From an uncultured Alphaproteobacteria bacterium (GTDB taxonomy: Bacteria; Pseudomonadota; Alphaproteobacteria; Sphingomonadales; Sphingomonadaceae), in the NCBI GenBank assembly GCA_903934325.1, contig CAIZNH010000022.1, forward strand, positions 1 to 48,992: a stretch of 48,992 nucleotides of DNA, written 5' to 3'. A program made the translations under genes and the position numbers. Numbering within the stretch: position 1 is the first letter of the stretch; every line of letters begins with the position of its first letter. The notes beneath the pieces were generated by a model. The model was not told the origin of the DNA and ran no database searches. It worked only from the letters and a program-made list of their open reading frames with translations. Below are positions 1 through 7,833 of this stretch, in pieces.

Positions 1-23
1 GAGGCCTATAGGCGGATCGGGCA

Positions 24-59
24 ATCAGATCATGGGGGGCATGCCCCCCATGATCTGAT
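24..59. repeat. Perfect 36-bp palindrome
   Basis: Two 18-base arms with no spacer (left arm ATCAGATCATGGGGGGCA) are exactly reverse-complementary. The centre is CATG flanked by six G and six C. No run of T follows on either strand, so a standard Rho-independent terminator is not supported. A cruciform, a protein-binding site or a remnant of a mobile end are alternatives. The next 128 bases up to the tRNA show no gene. Confidence 0.7.
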
Positions 60-187
60 AATCAAACAGGCGGCATAACGACAACCGGGATTAGCTTAAC
101 TTAGCCGCCAAACTGTCCAAGAAGGCGGGACCATCTCAGATTTTAGGGGGCTGTCTAGTCAAATACGGACGTTGGCGGACAGGGGAA

Positions 188-261
<74 letters not shown>

Positions 262-300
262 CCGCTCGGCTGCGCCAATGCCACTATGCGGGGGCAATCG

Positions 301-1173
301 TCAATATGAGGTTAGGCCCCCAACCGCCATGTTGTCGATCAGCCGCGTTCCGCCGATCCGCGCGGCGACGAGCAGGCGGGCGGGGCCGGTGCCAAGCGCC
401 GTCAGCGGAGCGAGGCTCGCCGCGTCCGCCAGATCGGCATAATCGACGCTGGTGAAGCCTGCCGCGATGACCTCGACTTCGAGCGAGGCGAGCGCGCTGG
501 CCACATCGCCTCCGCCCTCGATCGCGGCAATCGCGCGGCGCATCGCCTGCGGCAGCGCGGCGGCGGCGGCGCGCTGATCGGACGAGAGGTAGCGGTTGCG
601 GCTCGACATCGCGAGCCCGTCAGCCTCGCGCACGGTCGGCACGCCGATGATGTTGCGGGCGTCGGGCAAGGCCAGATCACAGTCGCGCGCCATGCTGCGG
701 ATCACCGCGAGTTGCTGGTAGTCCTTCTCCCCGAACAGCGCGATATCGGGCTGCACCTGGTTGAACAGCTTGAGCACCACGGTTGCCACGCCGTCGAAAT
801 GGCCGGGCCGCGCCGCCCCGCACAGGCGGTCGCTCACGCCGGCGACGCTGACATTGGTGGCAAAGCCGGAGGGGTACATCTCGCCGACCGTCGGCGCCCA
901 TAGCAGCGCGACGCCTTCGCCCTCCAGCATCCGCGCATCCTCGGCGAGCTGGCGCGGATAGGCGTCCAAGTCCTCGTTCGGGCCGAACTGCTTGGGGTTC
1001 ACGAAGATCGAGGCGACCACATGATCTGCCAATTCGCGCGCGCGGCGCACCAGCGTGAGGTGCCCTTCGTGGAGCGCGCCCATCGTCGGCACCAGCGCGA
1101 TTCGCCCGTCGCCTGCCTGCCGCAGTCCGGCAACCGCATTTCTCAACACATCGCGGGTCGTTGCAATTTGCAC
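301..1173 (-). CDS. panC: Pantoate--beta-alanine ligase (pantothenate synthetase)
   Basis: Catalyses ATP-dependent condensation of pantoate with beta-alanine, the last step of pantothenate (coenzyme A precursor) synthesis, in the cytosol. The 290-residue protein has the family's N-terminal ATP-binding motif VPTMGALHEGH, then SIFVNPKQF, LFGEKDYQQL and the downstream MSSRNRYLS motif. These cover the adenylation site and both substrates. The start is a GTG at 1171-1173, chosen because AGGGGAAG lies just upstream and the family begins here. The same frame stays open far upstream but only antisense to mipZ. panB and panD are not in the window. mipZ diverges from it, with 114 bases between the two starts. 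Confidence 0.95.
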   Translation of the reverse strand: MQIATTRDVLRNAVAGLRQAGDGRIALVPTMGALHEGHLTLVRRARELADHVVASIFVNPKQFGPNEDLDAYPRQLAEDARMLEGEGVALLWAPTVGEMYPSGFATNVSVAGVSDRLCGAARPGHFDGVATVVLKLFNQVQPDIALFGEKDYQQLAVIRSMARDCDLALPDARNIIGVPTVREADGLAMSSRNRYLSSDQRAAAAALPQAMRRAIAAIEGGGDVASALASLEVEVIAAGFTSVDYADLADAASLAPLTALGTGPARLLVAARIGGTRLIDNMAVGGLTSY

Positions 1174-1287
1174 GGGGCTTCCCCTGCCACTAGAACCGGC
1201 CGCACCCCTAGCCGCGCCCTCACGCTTTTGAAAGCATGGCGCCTGCGCGGCGGGGCAAAAGCGTGAAACAAGAGGTTTTCGATCATC

Positions 1288-2124
1288 ATGGCCAGCACTG
1301 CCCCGGCGCGGCGCATCCCCGGCAAGGCCCATCGCATCGTTTTCGCCAACGAGAAGGGCGGCACCGGCAAATCGACCACGGCGGTGCACGTGGCGGTCGC
1401 GCTGGCCTATCTCGGCGCGCGGGTGGCCTGCCTCGATCTCGACCCGCGCCAGCGCACCACCCACCGCTATATCGAAAACCGCCTCGGCACGCTGGAGAAG
1501 CGCCGCCTGACCTTGCCCACGCCCGAGTGCGAGGTGTTCCGCGGCACCACGCCCGAGGAGTTGATCACCATGATCACCCGGCTTGAGGCGATCTGCGATT
1601 TCCTCATCATCGACAATCCGGGGCGCGACGATCCCTTCGCCCGCATCGCGGTGGAGCACGCCGATACGCTGGTGACGCCGATGAACGACAGTTTCGTCGA
1701 TTTCGATCTCATCGGGCAGGTCGATGCCGAGACCTTCAAGGTCAAGAAGCTGTCCTTCTTTGCCGAGCTGATCTGGGAAGCGCGGCTGAAGCGCAGCCGC
1801 ATGACGATCGAGGAACAGCGGCCCGAGATGGACTGGATCGTGGTGAGGAACCGCACCGGCCATGTCGAGGCGCGCAACCAGGCGCGTCTGCACAATGCCC
1901 TCACCGAAATGGCCAAGCGCGTCGGCTTCCGGGTGACGCAGGGGCTGTCAGAGCGCGTGATCTACCGCGAGCTGTTCCCTTCGGGGCTGACCCTGCTCGA
2001 CAAGGGCCATCTGGGTGAACTCGGCACCAGCCACCTCGTCGCGCGGCAGGAATTGCGCAGTCTGGTGAAGGCGCTGAACCTGCCCGAATTCGCCCGTCCG
2101 CAAAACGAGTTGGAGCTGGCATGA
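1288..2124 (+). CDS. mipZ: Cell-division site-positioning ATPase MipZ
   Basis: ParA/MinD-superfamily P-loop ATPase. In Caulobacter, MipZ binds ParB-parS complexes at the poles and forms a gradient that blocks FtsZ polymerisation, so the Z ring forms at midcell. The 278-residue protein has the deviant Walker A NEKGGTGKST at residues 21-30 (signature Lys23, Lys28), CLDLDPRQR around 48-56, and the MipZ-typical segments VTPMNDSFVDFD, MDWIVVRNR and RVIYRELFPSGLTLLD. These agree with MipZ rather than with chromosomal ParA. An upstream AGAGG is somewhat far from the ATG. The stop overlaps the next gene by four bases (ATGA). A parS site lies 4.4 kb downstream. Confidence 0.93.
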   Translation: MASTAPARRIPGKAHRIVFANEKGGTGKSTTAVHVAVALAYLGARVACLDLDPRQRTTHRYIENRLGTLEKRRLTLPTPECEVFRGTTPEELITMITRLEAICDFLIIDNPGRDDPFARIAVEHADTLVTPMNDSFVDFDLIGQVDAETFKVKKLSFFAELIWEARLKRSRMTIEEQRPEMDWIVVRNRTGHVEARNQARLHNALTEMAKRVGFRVTQGLSERVIYRELFPSGLTLLDKGHLGELGTSHLVARQELRSLVKALNLPEFARPQNELELA

Positions 2125-2420
2125 GATACCTGCTGCTGCTTGCCGCCCTGTGCGTCTTCTGCCGCTGGGCGCTGGGCAAGTGGCCGTGGGAATATCTCCG
2201 CCCCGCCTCCACCCGCAGCCAGGCGCTGTTCCGGGCGCGCAAGCTGCTGGGGGTCGAGGCGGGCGCGGAGCGCGAGGAGATCATTGCTGCGCATCGCCGC
2301 CTGACCGCGCTGGTGCACCCCGATATCGGCGGCTCCAATGCAGCGATGCAGGAAGCCAATGCGGCGCGCGATCTGCTGCTCGCCGAACTGCCCGGGCCGC
2401 GTGGTTCAGGCGAGACCTAG
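2121..2420 (+). CDS. Small membrane-anchored J-domain protein
   Basis: A 99-residue DnaJ-like protein. Residues 1-15 form a hydrophobic anchor, followed by a basic/aromatic stretch. The rest is a short J-domain with the HPD tripeptide at residues 66-68, which in this family stimulates DnaK ATPase activity. No Gly/Phe or zinc domain is present, so it is not a general DnaJ. It starts inside the mipZ stop codon (ATGA), implying translational coupling. A link to division or polar membrane proteins is only inferred from that coupling. The domain is shorter than a typical 70-residue J-domain. Confidence 0.8.
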   Translation: MRYLLLLAALCVFCRWALGKWPWEYLRPASTRSQALFRARKLLGVEAGAEREEIIAAHRRLTALVHPDIGGSNAAMQEANAARDLLLAELPGPRGSGET

Positions 2421-2562
2421 GCAGCTTCGCGGAATTGACACGAGCGCGTAGCAGGCGTTTGGCATGGAAAGCGGCGGATCGGGCGAATTGTCAGCGCCTT
2501 ACCGCCGTTTGAGAGGGTGCGGCACAAGCAGCTCCCGCCCGATGTCCGCAAGCCATTGCCAC

Positions 2563-2570
2563 AAGGAGGT
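2563..2570 (+). promoter_or_regulatory. Strong Shine-Dalgarno deciding the start of the phosphomutase gene
   Basis: AAGGAGGT matches the anti-Shine-Dalgarno sequence perfectly. It sits six bases before a GTG (2577) and nine before an ATG (2580). It rules out the GTG at 2517, which would add 21 non-conserved residues. A TTGACA at 2435-2440 may belong to the promoter, but no convincing -10 is visible. Confidence 0.75.
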
Positions 2571-2579
2571 GCCTTCGTG

Positions 2580-3995
2580 ATGCAACACCAGTTCCACCCC
2601 ACAGTTCTGCGCGAATATGATATTCGCGGGATCATCGGCGAGACGTTGGGCGCAGAGGATGCGCGCGCAATCGGCCGGGCTTTCGGCACGCTGTTGCGCG
2701 AGGCGGGGGGAAAGACTGTCGCGGTGGGATATGACGGGCGGGTCAGTTCGCCGATGCTGGAGCACGCGCTGGTCGAAGGGATTACCGCGAGCGGGTGCGA
2801 TGTGGTGCGGATCGGCCTTGGGGCGACCCCGATGCTCTATTACGCCGAAGCCTCAAGTGAAGAGGTGGATGGCGGCATTCAGATAACTGGCAGCCACAAT
2901 CCCCCCAATTACAATGGCTTCAAGATGGTATTTCTGGGGTGCCCGTTCTTCGGCGCCGATATCCAGAAGCTCGGGAAACTGGCAGCAGACGGTGCCTTTG
3001 CCAGCGGCAATGGCGAAGTCACCACGCGCGACATCATGGGCGAGTATGTCGAGCGCCTCCTCCAGGGTCTGGCCGGAATCGAGACCAAGTCGCTCGAACA
3101 GCTGCGGGTCGGCTGGGATGCCGGCAACGGCTCCGCCGGCCCCGCGCTCGAAGCGCTGGCCGCCCGCCTGCCGGGTGAACATCATCTGCTGTTTACCGAA
3201 GTCGATGGACATTTTCCAAACCACCATCCTGATCCAACCGTCGAGGCCAATCTCGCCGATTTGCGGGCCCTCGTCGCGGAGAAGCAGCTCGATTTCGGAG
3301 TGGCTTTTGACGGGGATGGTGACCGGATCGGCGCGATCGACGGCACGGGCCGGGTGATCTGGGGCGATCAGCTGCTGATGATCTATGCCGAGGATCTGCT
3401 CAAAACCCGACCGAATGCGACCATCATCGCCGATGTGAAGGCCAGCCGCGCGCTGTTTGACCGCGTCGCCGAGCTCGGCGGGCAGCCGCTGATGTGGAAG
3501 ACCGGCCATTCGCTGATCAAATCCAAAATGAAGGAAACCGGCGCGCCGCTGGCGGGCGAGATGAGCGGCCACGTGTTCTTTGCCGATGACTATTACGGTT
3601 TCGACGACGCGCTCTATGCCGGGGTCCGGCTGCTGGCGGCGACGGCGCGGCTGGGCAAGTCGGTGACGGAATTGCGCTCCGCGATCCCGCCGATGCTCAA
3701 CACGCCCGAGCTGCGCTTTCAGGTCGACGAGGCGCGCAAATTCGCCGCCATGGCGGAAATCGCCGAGCGTCTCACCACCAGCCCGGGACCGGAGGTCGAG
3801 AGCGTCAACGCCACAGACGGCGTGCGGGTGAACACGGCGGACGGCTGGTGGCTGCTGCGGGCTTCGAACACGCAGGACGTGCTGGTCGCCCGTGCGGAGA
3901 GCGACAGCGAAGCGGGGCTCGAACGCCTGCTCGCCCAGATCGACGCGCAGCTCGCGGCATCGGGGCTCGAACGCGGGGAAAGCGTCGGGCATTGA
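2580..3995 (+). CDS. Phosphomannomutase/phosphoglucomutase
   Basis: Alpha-D-phosphohexomutase of the ManB/AlgC type. It interconverts hexose 6- and 1-phosphates (mannose and/or glucose), feeding GDP-mannose, exopolysaccharide and LPS sugars in the cytosol. The 471-residue protein begins with FHPTVLREYDIRG. The phosphoserine loop ITGSHNPPN places the catalytic Ser near residue 105. The metal loop FDGDGDR and sugar-specificity loop GEMSGHVF follow, and the C-terminal domain carries RASNTQ for phosphate binding. Length is normal for the bacterial PMM/PGM group. The GEMSGH loop favours dual mannose/glucose activity over phosphoglucosamine mutase. The helicase gene starts 31 bases after it. Confidence 0.93.
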   Translation: MQHQFHPTVLREYDIRGIIGETLGAEDARAIGRAFGTLLREAGGKTVAVGYDGRVSSPMLEHALVEGITASGCDVVRIGLGATPMLYYAEASSEEVDGGIQITGSHNPPNYNGFKMVFLGCPFFGADIQKLGKLAADGAFASGNGEVTTRDIMGEYVERLLQGLAGIETKSLEQLRVGWDAGNGSAGPALEALAARLPGEHHLLFTEVDGHFPNHHPDPTVEANLADLRALVAEKQLDFGVAFDGDGDRIGAIDGTGRVIWGDQLLMIYAEDLLKTRPNATIIADVKASRALFDRVAELGGQPLMWKTGHSLIKSKMKETGAPLAGEMSGHVFFADDYYGFDDALYAGVRLLAATARLGKSVTELRSAIPPMLNTPELRFQVDEARKFAAMAEIAERLTTSPGPEVESVNATDGVRVNTADGWWLLRASNTQDVLVARAESDSEAGLERLLAQIDAQLAASGLERGESVGH

Positions 3996-4026
3996 TGTCG
4001 GGCGCGCGGCGCGCCATGTCGCAAGG

Positions 4027-6483
4027 GTGACCGCGCCGCCCGACCAGCTCCCGCCTTCAATTGCCGCGTGGTTCGCGCAGCGCGGGTGGCGGGTGCGGCG
4101 GCACCAGTTCGAAATGCTGGAGAAGGCGCGCGAGGGCCGTCATGCGCTGCTGGTGGCCGATACCGGGGCGGGCAAGACGCTCGCCGGGTTCCTGCCGACG
4201 CTGTGCGACTTTGCCGGAGGCGCCTCGCCGCCGGACGGCCTCCACACCCTTTACGTCTCGCCGCTGAAGGCGCTGGCGCAGGATGTGAAGCGCAACCTGC
4301 TTGCGCCCATCGAGGAGATCGGTCTGCCCATCCGGGTCGAGACCCGCAGCGGCGATACCCCGTCCGACCGCAAGAAGCGCCAGCGCGAACGACCGCCGCA
4401 TATCCTGCTGACGACGCCCGAGAGCCTCTCGCTACTGCTGTCCTATCCCGAGAGCGCCGATCTCTTCGCGGGCCTCAGTCGCATCGTGATCGACGAGGTC
4501 CACGCCTTCGCCACCGACAAGCGCGGCGACTTGCTGGCGCTGTCGCTGGCGCGGCTGAACGCGCTGGCCCCCGATGCGCAGCGTGTGGCGCTGTCGGCGA
4601 CGCTCGCCAACACCCGCGACTTTCAGGAATGGCTCGCGCCGCAATCGGGCGGGACGGGCGAGATCCATGCTGCCGATCTGGTGGTCGGCGAGGAGGGGGC
4701 GGAGCCGGAGGTCGAAATCCTTCTGCCCCAGGAGGAGCGGGTGCCATGGGGCGGGCACGCCGGGCGCTGGGCGATCCCGCAGCTTTACGAGGCGATCAAG
4801 GCCAATCGCACCACGCTGGTCTTCACCAACACGCGGTTTCTGGCCGAGTTCATCTTCCAGTGCCTGTGGGAGGAAAACGCCGATCACCTGCCCATCGGCA
4901 TCCACCACGGCAGCCTCTCCACCGAGGCGCGCCGCAAGGTGGAGGAGGCGATGGCGCGGGGTGAGTTGCGCGCGCTGGTGTGCACCGCGAGCCTCGATCT
5001 CGGGATCGACTGGGGCGATATTGATCTGGTGGTGCAGATGGGCGCGCCCAAGGGTTCCTCGCGCCTGCTCCAGCGGATCGGGCGGGCCGGGCACCGCCTC
5101 GATGTGCCGAGCCGTGCGGTGCTGGTGCCGGGCAACCGCTTCGAATTTCTCGAAGCCATGGCGGCCAAGGATGCGGTCGATGAAGGGCAGCGCGATGGCG
5201 AGGCTTTCCGGCCCGGGGGGCTCGATGTGCTGGCCCAGCACATCATGGCCTGCGCCTGTGCGGGGCCGTTCCACGAGGACGCGCTGCTGGCCGAGGTGAG
5301 GAGCGCGCTGGCTTATAGCTGGGTCGATGCGGCGACCTTCCAGCGGGTGCTGGGGTTCGTTTCCAACGGCGGTTATGCGCTCAAGGCCTATGACCGGTTC
5401 CAGCGGATTGTCTGCGATAAATCAGGCGTTTGGCGGCTCACCCATCCCAGTCAGGCGCAGCGGCACCGGATGAATGCCGGGATCATCGTCGATAGCGAAA
5501 TGCTCACGGTGCGCTTCAAGAACGGCCGCAACCTTGGCAAGGTCGAGGAGCGCTTTGCCGCCCAGCTATCGCCGGGGGACACCTTCTTCTTTGCCGGCAT
5601 GAGCCTTGAGGTGGAGGGCGTGAAGGACATGGACGTGGTGGTGCGCGCCGCGAAGAAGAGCGCTACCATCCCCTCCTATGGCGGCCTCAGACTGCCGCTC
5701 ACCACCCACCTTTCCACCCGTGTGCAGGCGATGCTGGCCGACCGCGCAGGCTGGGGGCGCTTTCCCGATGATGTGCGCGAATGGCTGGAGATGCAGGACT
5801 ACCGTTCGCGACTGCCAGCGCCGGGCGAACTGCTGGTCGAGAGCTTTCCGCACGGGGGCAAGCACTACACCGCCTATTACACCTTCGAGGGGTGGAACGC
5901 GAACCAGTCGCTCGGGATGCTGATCACCCGGCGGATGGAGGATCGCGGGCTGCTGCCCGGCGGGTTCGTGGCGAACGATTACTGCCTCGCGGTGTGGGGC
6001 TTGAAGCCGGTGGCGGACCCCAAGGTGCTGCTATCGCCCGATATTCTGACGGACGAGTTCGTGGAGTGGGTCACCGAAAGCCACCTGCTGCGCCGCGCTT
6101 TCCGCGAGGTGGCGGTGATCTCCGGCCTCGTCGAGCGGCAGCATCCCGGGCAGAAGAAGACCGGCAAGCAGGTCACCTTCTCGACCGATCTGATCTACGA
6201 TGTGCTGCGCAAATACGAGCCCGATCACGTGCTGATCGAGGCGGCCTGGGCCGATGCGCGGGCGCGGATGACGGACGTGGGCCGGCTCGCGGATCTGCTG
6301 GAGCGGTCGCAGAGCGAGCTGGTGCATGTGGAGCTCCAACGGGTCTCGCCGCTGGCCGTGCCGGTGATGACGATGATCGGGCGCGAGGCCGTGCCGCAGG
6401 GGGCGGTGGACGACGAATTGCTGATCGAAGCCGAGGGTCTGATCGCTGCGGCGATGCGGCCGGATGCGCCGTTTGACGACTGA
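4027..6483 (+). CDS. Ligase-associated DNA damage response DEXH-box helicase
   Basis: Superfamily 2 helicase of the Lhr-like group found with ATP-dependent DNA ligases, presumed to act in DNA repair. With the GTG start at 4027 it has 818 residues, a usual length. It has Walker A ADTGAGKT near residues 44-51, DEVH at 156-159, SATLA near 189, motif VI QRIGRAGHR, and the Lhr-type C-terminal region ending with ISGLVERQHPGQKKTG and RVSPLAVPV. The reading frame is open upstream to 3892 but only over the mutase gene. No good ribosome site decides the start. The usual partners (ligase, beta-CASP exonuclease, PdeM phosphoesterase) are not adjacent here. Confidence 0.88.
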   Translation: MTAPPDQLPPSIAAWFAQRGWRVRRHQFEMLEKAREGRHALLVADTGAGKTLAGFLPTLCDFAGGASPPDGLHTLYVSPLKALAQDVKRNLLAPIEEIGLPIRVETRSGDTPSDRKKRQRERPPHILLTTPESLSLLLSYPESADLFAGLSRIVIDEVHAFATDKRGDLLALSLARLNALAPDAQRVALSATLANTRDFQEWLAPQSGGTGEIHAADLVVGEEGAEPEVEILLPQEERVPWGGHAGRWAIPQLYEAIKANRTTLVFTNTRFLAEFIFQCLWEENADHLPIGIHHGSLSTEARRKVEEAMARGELRALVCTASLDLGIDWGDIDLVVQMGAPKGSSRLLQRIGRAGHRLDVPSRAVLVPGNRFEFLEAMAAKDAVDEGQRDGEAFRPGGLDVLAQHIMACACAGPFHEDALLAEVRSALAYSWVDAATFQRVLGFVSNGGYALKAYDRFQRIVCDKSGVWRLTHPSQAQRHRMNAGIIVDSEMLTVRFKNGRNLGKVEERFAAQLSPGDTFFFAGMSLEVEGVKDMDVVVRAAKKSATIPSYGGLRLPLTTHLSTRVQAMLADRAGWGRFPDDVREWLEMQDYRSRLPAPGELLVESFPHGGKHYTAYYTFEGWNANQSLGMLITRRMEDRGLLPGGFVANDYCLAVWGLKPVADPKVLLSPDILTDEFVEWVTESHLLRRAFREVAVISGLVERQHPGQKKTGKQVTFSTDLIYDVLRKYEPDHVLIEAAWADARARMTDVGRLADLLERSQSELVHVELQRVSPLAVPVMTMIGREAVPQGAVDDELLIEAEGLIAAAMRPDAPFDD

Positions 6484-6486
6484 GAA

Positions 6487-6502
6487 TGTTTCACGTGAAA
6501 CA
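6487..6502. other. parS centromere-like site (ParB-binding)
   Basis: TGTTTCACGTGAAACA is identical to the widely conserved bacterial parS palindrome. The dyad extends to 20 perfect bases at 6485-6504. It begins three bases after the helicase stop codon. In known systems ParB-CTP clamps load here and spread, and SMC is recruited. I found no second full copy in the window. parA and parB themselves are not present. Confidence 0.92.
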
Positions 6503-6615
6503 TTGCTCCACACCCCCGAAATCGCCCGCCAAACCGCCTCAACTGCCCATCATCACGAGGTCAAACCGGGGCTAGCGGGGGTCTTGCGCCCATCATCCGA
6601 AAGGCAGCGCAACAT

Positions 6616-6651
6616 AGCAAAAGGGCGCCGCGATTGCTCGCAGCGCCCTTT
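6616..6651 (-). terminator. Rho-independent terminator of the tonB-exbBD operon
   Basis: Read on the minus strand, a nine-pair stem (AAAGGGCGC/GCGCCCTTT at 6643-6651 and 6620-6628) encloses a 14-base loop and is followed by TTTT. It lies about 45 bases past the last exbD stop. Convergent transcription from the helicase side could also end here. Confidence 0.85.
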
Positions 6652-6694
6652 CATGAACACCCTATGTGGCACCCAAGCGGGTACCAAAGGTAGC

Positions 6695-7126
6695 TTACTT
6701 GGCGAAGCTGCGGTAGCGTTCGTTGCCGACGAAACCGAACTTGGTCACGCCCGAGCTCTTGATGATCTGCAGCACCTTGGCCGCAATATCATAGCTCGCG
6801 AGCGCTTCCGGCTCGAACTGCAGCTCCGGTTCCACCGACATGCGGGTGGTTTCCGCAAGCAGGGTGACCAGCTGGCCCGAGTCCACGGGGGTGCCGTTCC
6901 ACAGGATCTGGTCGCCCTGGGTCAGAACCAGCTTGTTCTTGACCGGATCGACCACAATGTCCTGCGGGGGCGGGTTGCCCTGCGGAAGATCGATGTCGAC
7001 CGAGTGGGTCGCCACCGGGATGGTGATGATGAACATGATCAGCAGAACGAGCAGAACGTCGATCAGCGGCGTCATGTTCATGTCCATCATAGGTTCGCCG
7101 TCGAGTTTTCCTCCGGACATACCCAT
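6695..7126 (-). CDS. exbD: ExbD/TolR-type biopolymer transport protein (second copy)
   Basis: Inner-membrane partner of ExbB that carries the proton-responsive Asp and transmits proton-motive force to TonB. The 143-residue protein has a cytoplasmic N-terminus, then MNMTPLIDVLLVLLIMF with the key Asp at residue 23, one membrane helix to about residue 40, and a periplasmic domain ending in SGVTKFGFVGNERYRSFAK. The ExbD-typical DIDLP follows the helix. It is the last gene of the tonB-exbB-exbD-exbD operon, 24 bases after the previous exbD, and is more compact than that copy. It could form hetero-pairs with it. Confidence 0.92.
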   Translation of the reverse strand: MGMSGGKLDGEPMMDMNMTPLIDVLLVLLIMFIITIPVATHSVDIDLPQGNPPPQDIVVDPVKNKLVLTQGDQILWNGTPVDSGQLVTLLAETTRMSVEPELQFEPEALASYDIAAKVLQIIKSSGVTKFGFVGNERYRSFAK

Positions 7127-7150
7127 GTCAGTTACTCCTCTTCCTCAGGC

Positions 7151-7681
7151 TCAGATGCCGGGCTCGACCGGGTTCGAGATGAACCCGACGGTCGGATAGC
7201 CGGCGGCCTGAACGTTGTAGATCGTACCCGCAACGCAGCGCCACGGGGCCTGCACGTCGGCACGGATGTGCACCTGCGGGATCTTCTCGGGATCGGCCAT
7301 GATCGCTTCAACGCCGCCGGCAGCCTTCACGATATTGTCGAGGCGGGTGAACGCCTGATCGTAAAGTTCTTCCGAGCTCACCGGAGTGATGTTGTTGAAG
7401 TAGACCCGGCATTCCCCGCTACGCGATGCGCCTTCGAAGCCCGGTTCCCCGGCGCTCCGACCGGCGGCATCGGTGGTGCTGACGGTCAGCTGGAGGTTTT
7501 CCACCTTGTTCTTCGATTCAACCGATACGAACACGGGGATCTTCAGCTTTTCGATCGTCTGGATCGCCACCGGGACCGCGATGAGGAAGATGATCAGGAG
7601 CACCAGCATCACGTCCACCAGCGGCGTGGTGTTGATGTCGGACATAGGGGTATCTGCCCCGCCTCCCGTCGAAATCGCCAT
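7151..7681 (-). CDS. exbD: ExbD/TolR-type biopolymer transport protein (first copy, long form)
   Basis: Same role as its downstream neighbour, but with 176 residues and a longer periplasmic part. SDINTTPLVDVMLVLLI carries the membrane Asp at residue 23. A single helix runs to about residue 40, followed by an extended Gly/Ser-rich segment at 70-90. Cys91 and Cys149 are the only cysteines, both periplasmic, and could form a disulfide. The second exbD lacks this insert and both cysteines. It begins 152 bases after exbB, a gap filled with hairpins. A transport role with TonB is family knowledge, and the purpose of the insert is unknown. Confidence 0.9.
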   Translation of the reverse strand: MAISTGGGADTPMSDINTTPLVDVMLVLLIIFLIAVPVAIQTIEKLKIPVFVSVESKNKVENLQLTVSTTDAAGRSAGEPGFEGASRSGECRVYFNNITPVSSEELYDQAFTRLDNIVKAAGGVEAIMADPEKIPQVHIRADVQAPWRCVAGTIYNVQAAGYPTVGFISNPVEPGI

Positions 7682-7728
7682 TGTGAATTCCTACCTTGTC
7701 AAAGCAATGACTGCGTGTGTTCGCCCTT

Positions 7729-7816
7729 GGGGGGCGACCCCCCGGCTGGCGGCCCTGCCGAGGCAGGGCTTGGGCCGGGAAGCGGCGGGAGTACCGGTGA
7801 AGGCAGGCTCCCGCCG
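7729..7816 (-). promoter_or_regulatory. Three RNA hairpins between exbB and exbD
   Basis: The 152-base junction carries three strong dyads. They are a nine-pair CGGCGGGAG/CTCCCGCCG stem at 7783-7791 and 7808-7816, an 18-base near-perfect palindrome at 7752-7769, and a six-pair G6/C6 stem at 7729-7743. None has a U-run, so complete termination is unlikely. They could protect the exbB 3' end or cause partial termination. Confidence 0.6.
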
Positions 7817-7833
7817 TCTAGCGGTATTGGCGA

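Noticed and set aside
104..180. Insertion-sequence end (CTGTC...GACAG) left of the tRNA
   Set aside because: The dyad is only five bases and there is no transposase or target-site duplication visible.
1255..1270. GCGTGAAACA upstream of mipZ as a second parS site
   Set aside because: Only the right half-site matches; the left half (GCAAAAG) has no dyad, so ParB binding is not supported.
301..1893. 530-codon open frame on the minus strand running past the panC start
   Set aside because: The part above 1173 is antisense to mipZ, has no family features, and panC has its own GTG and ribosome site.
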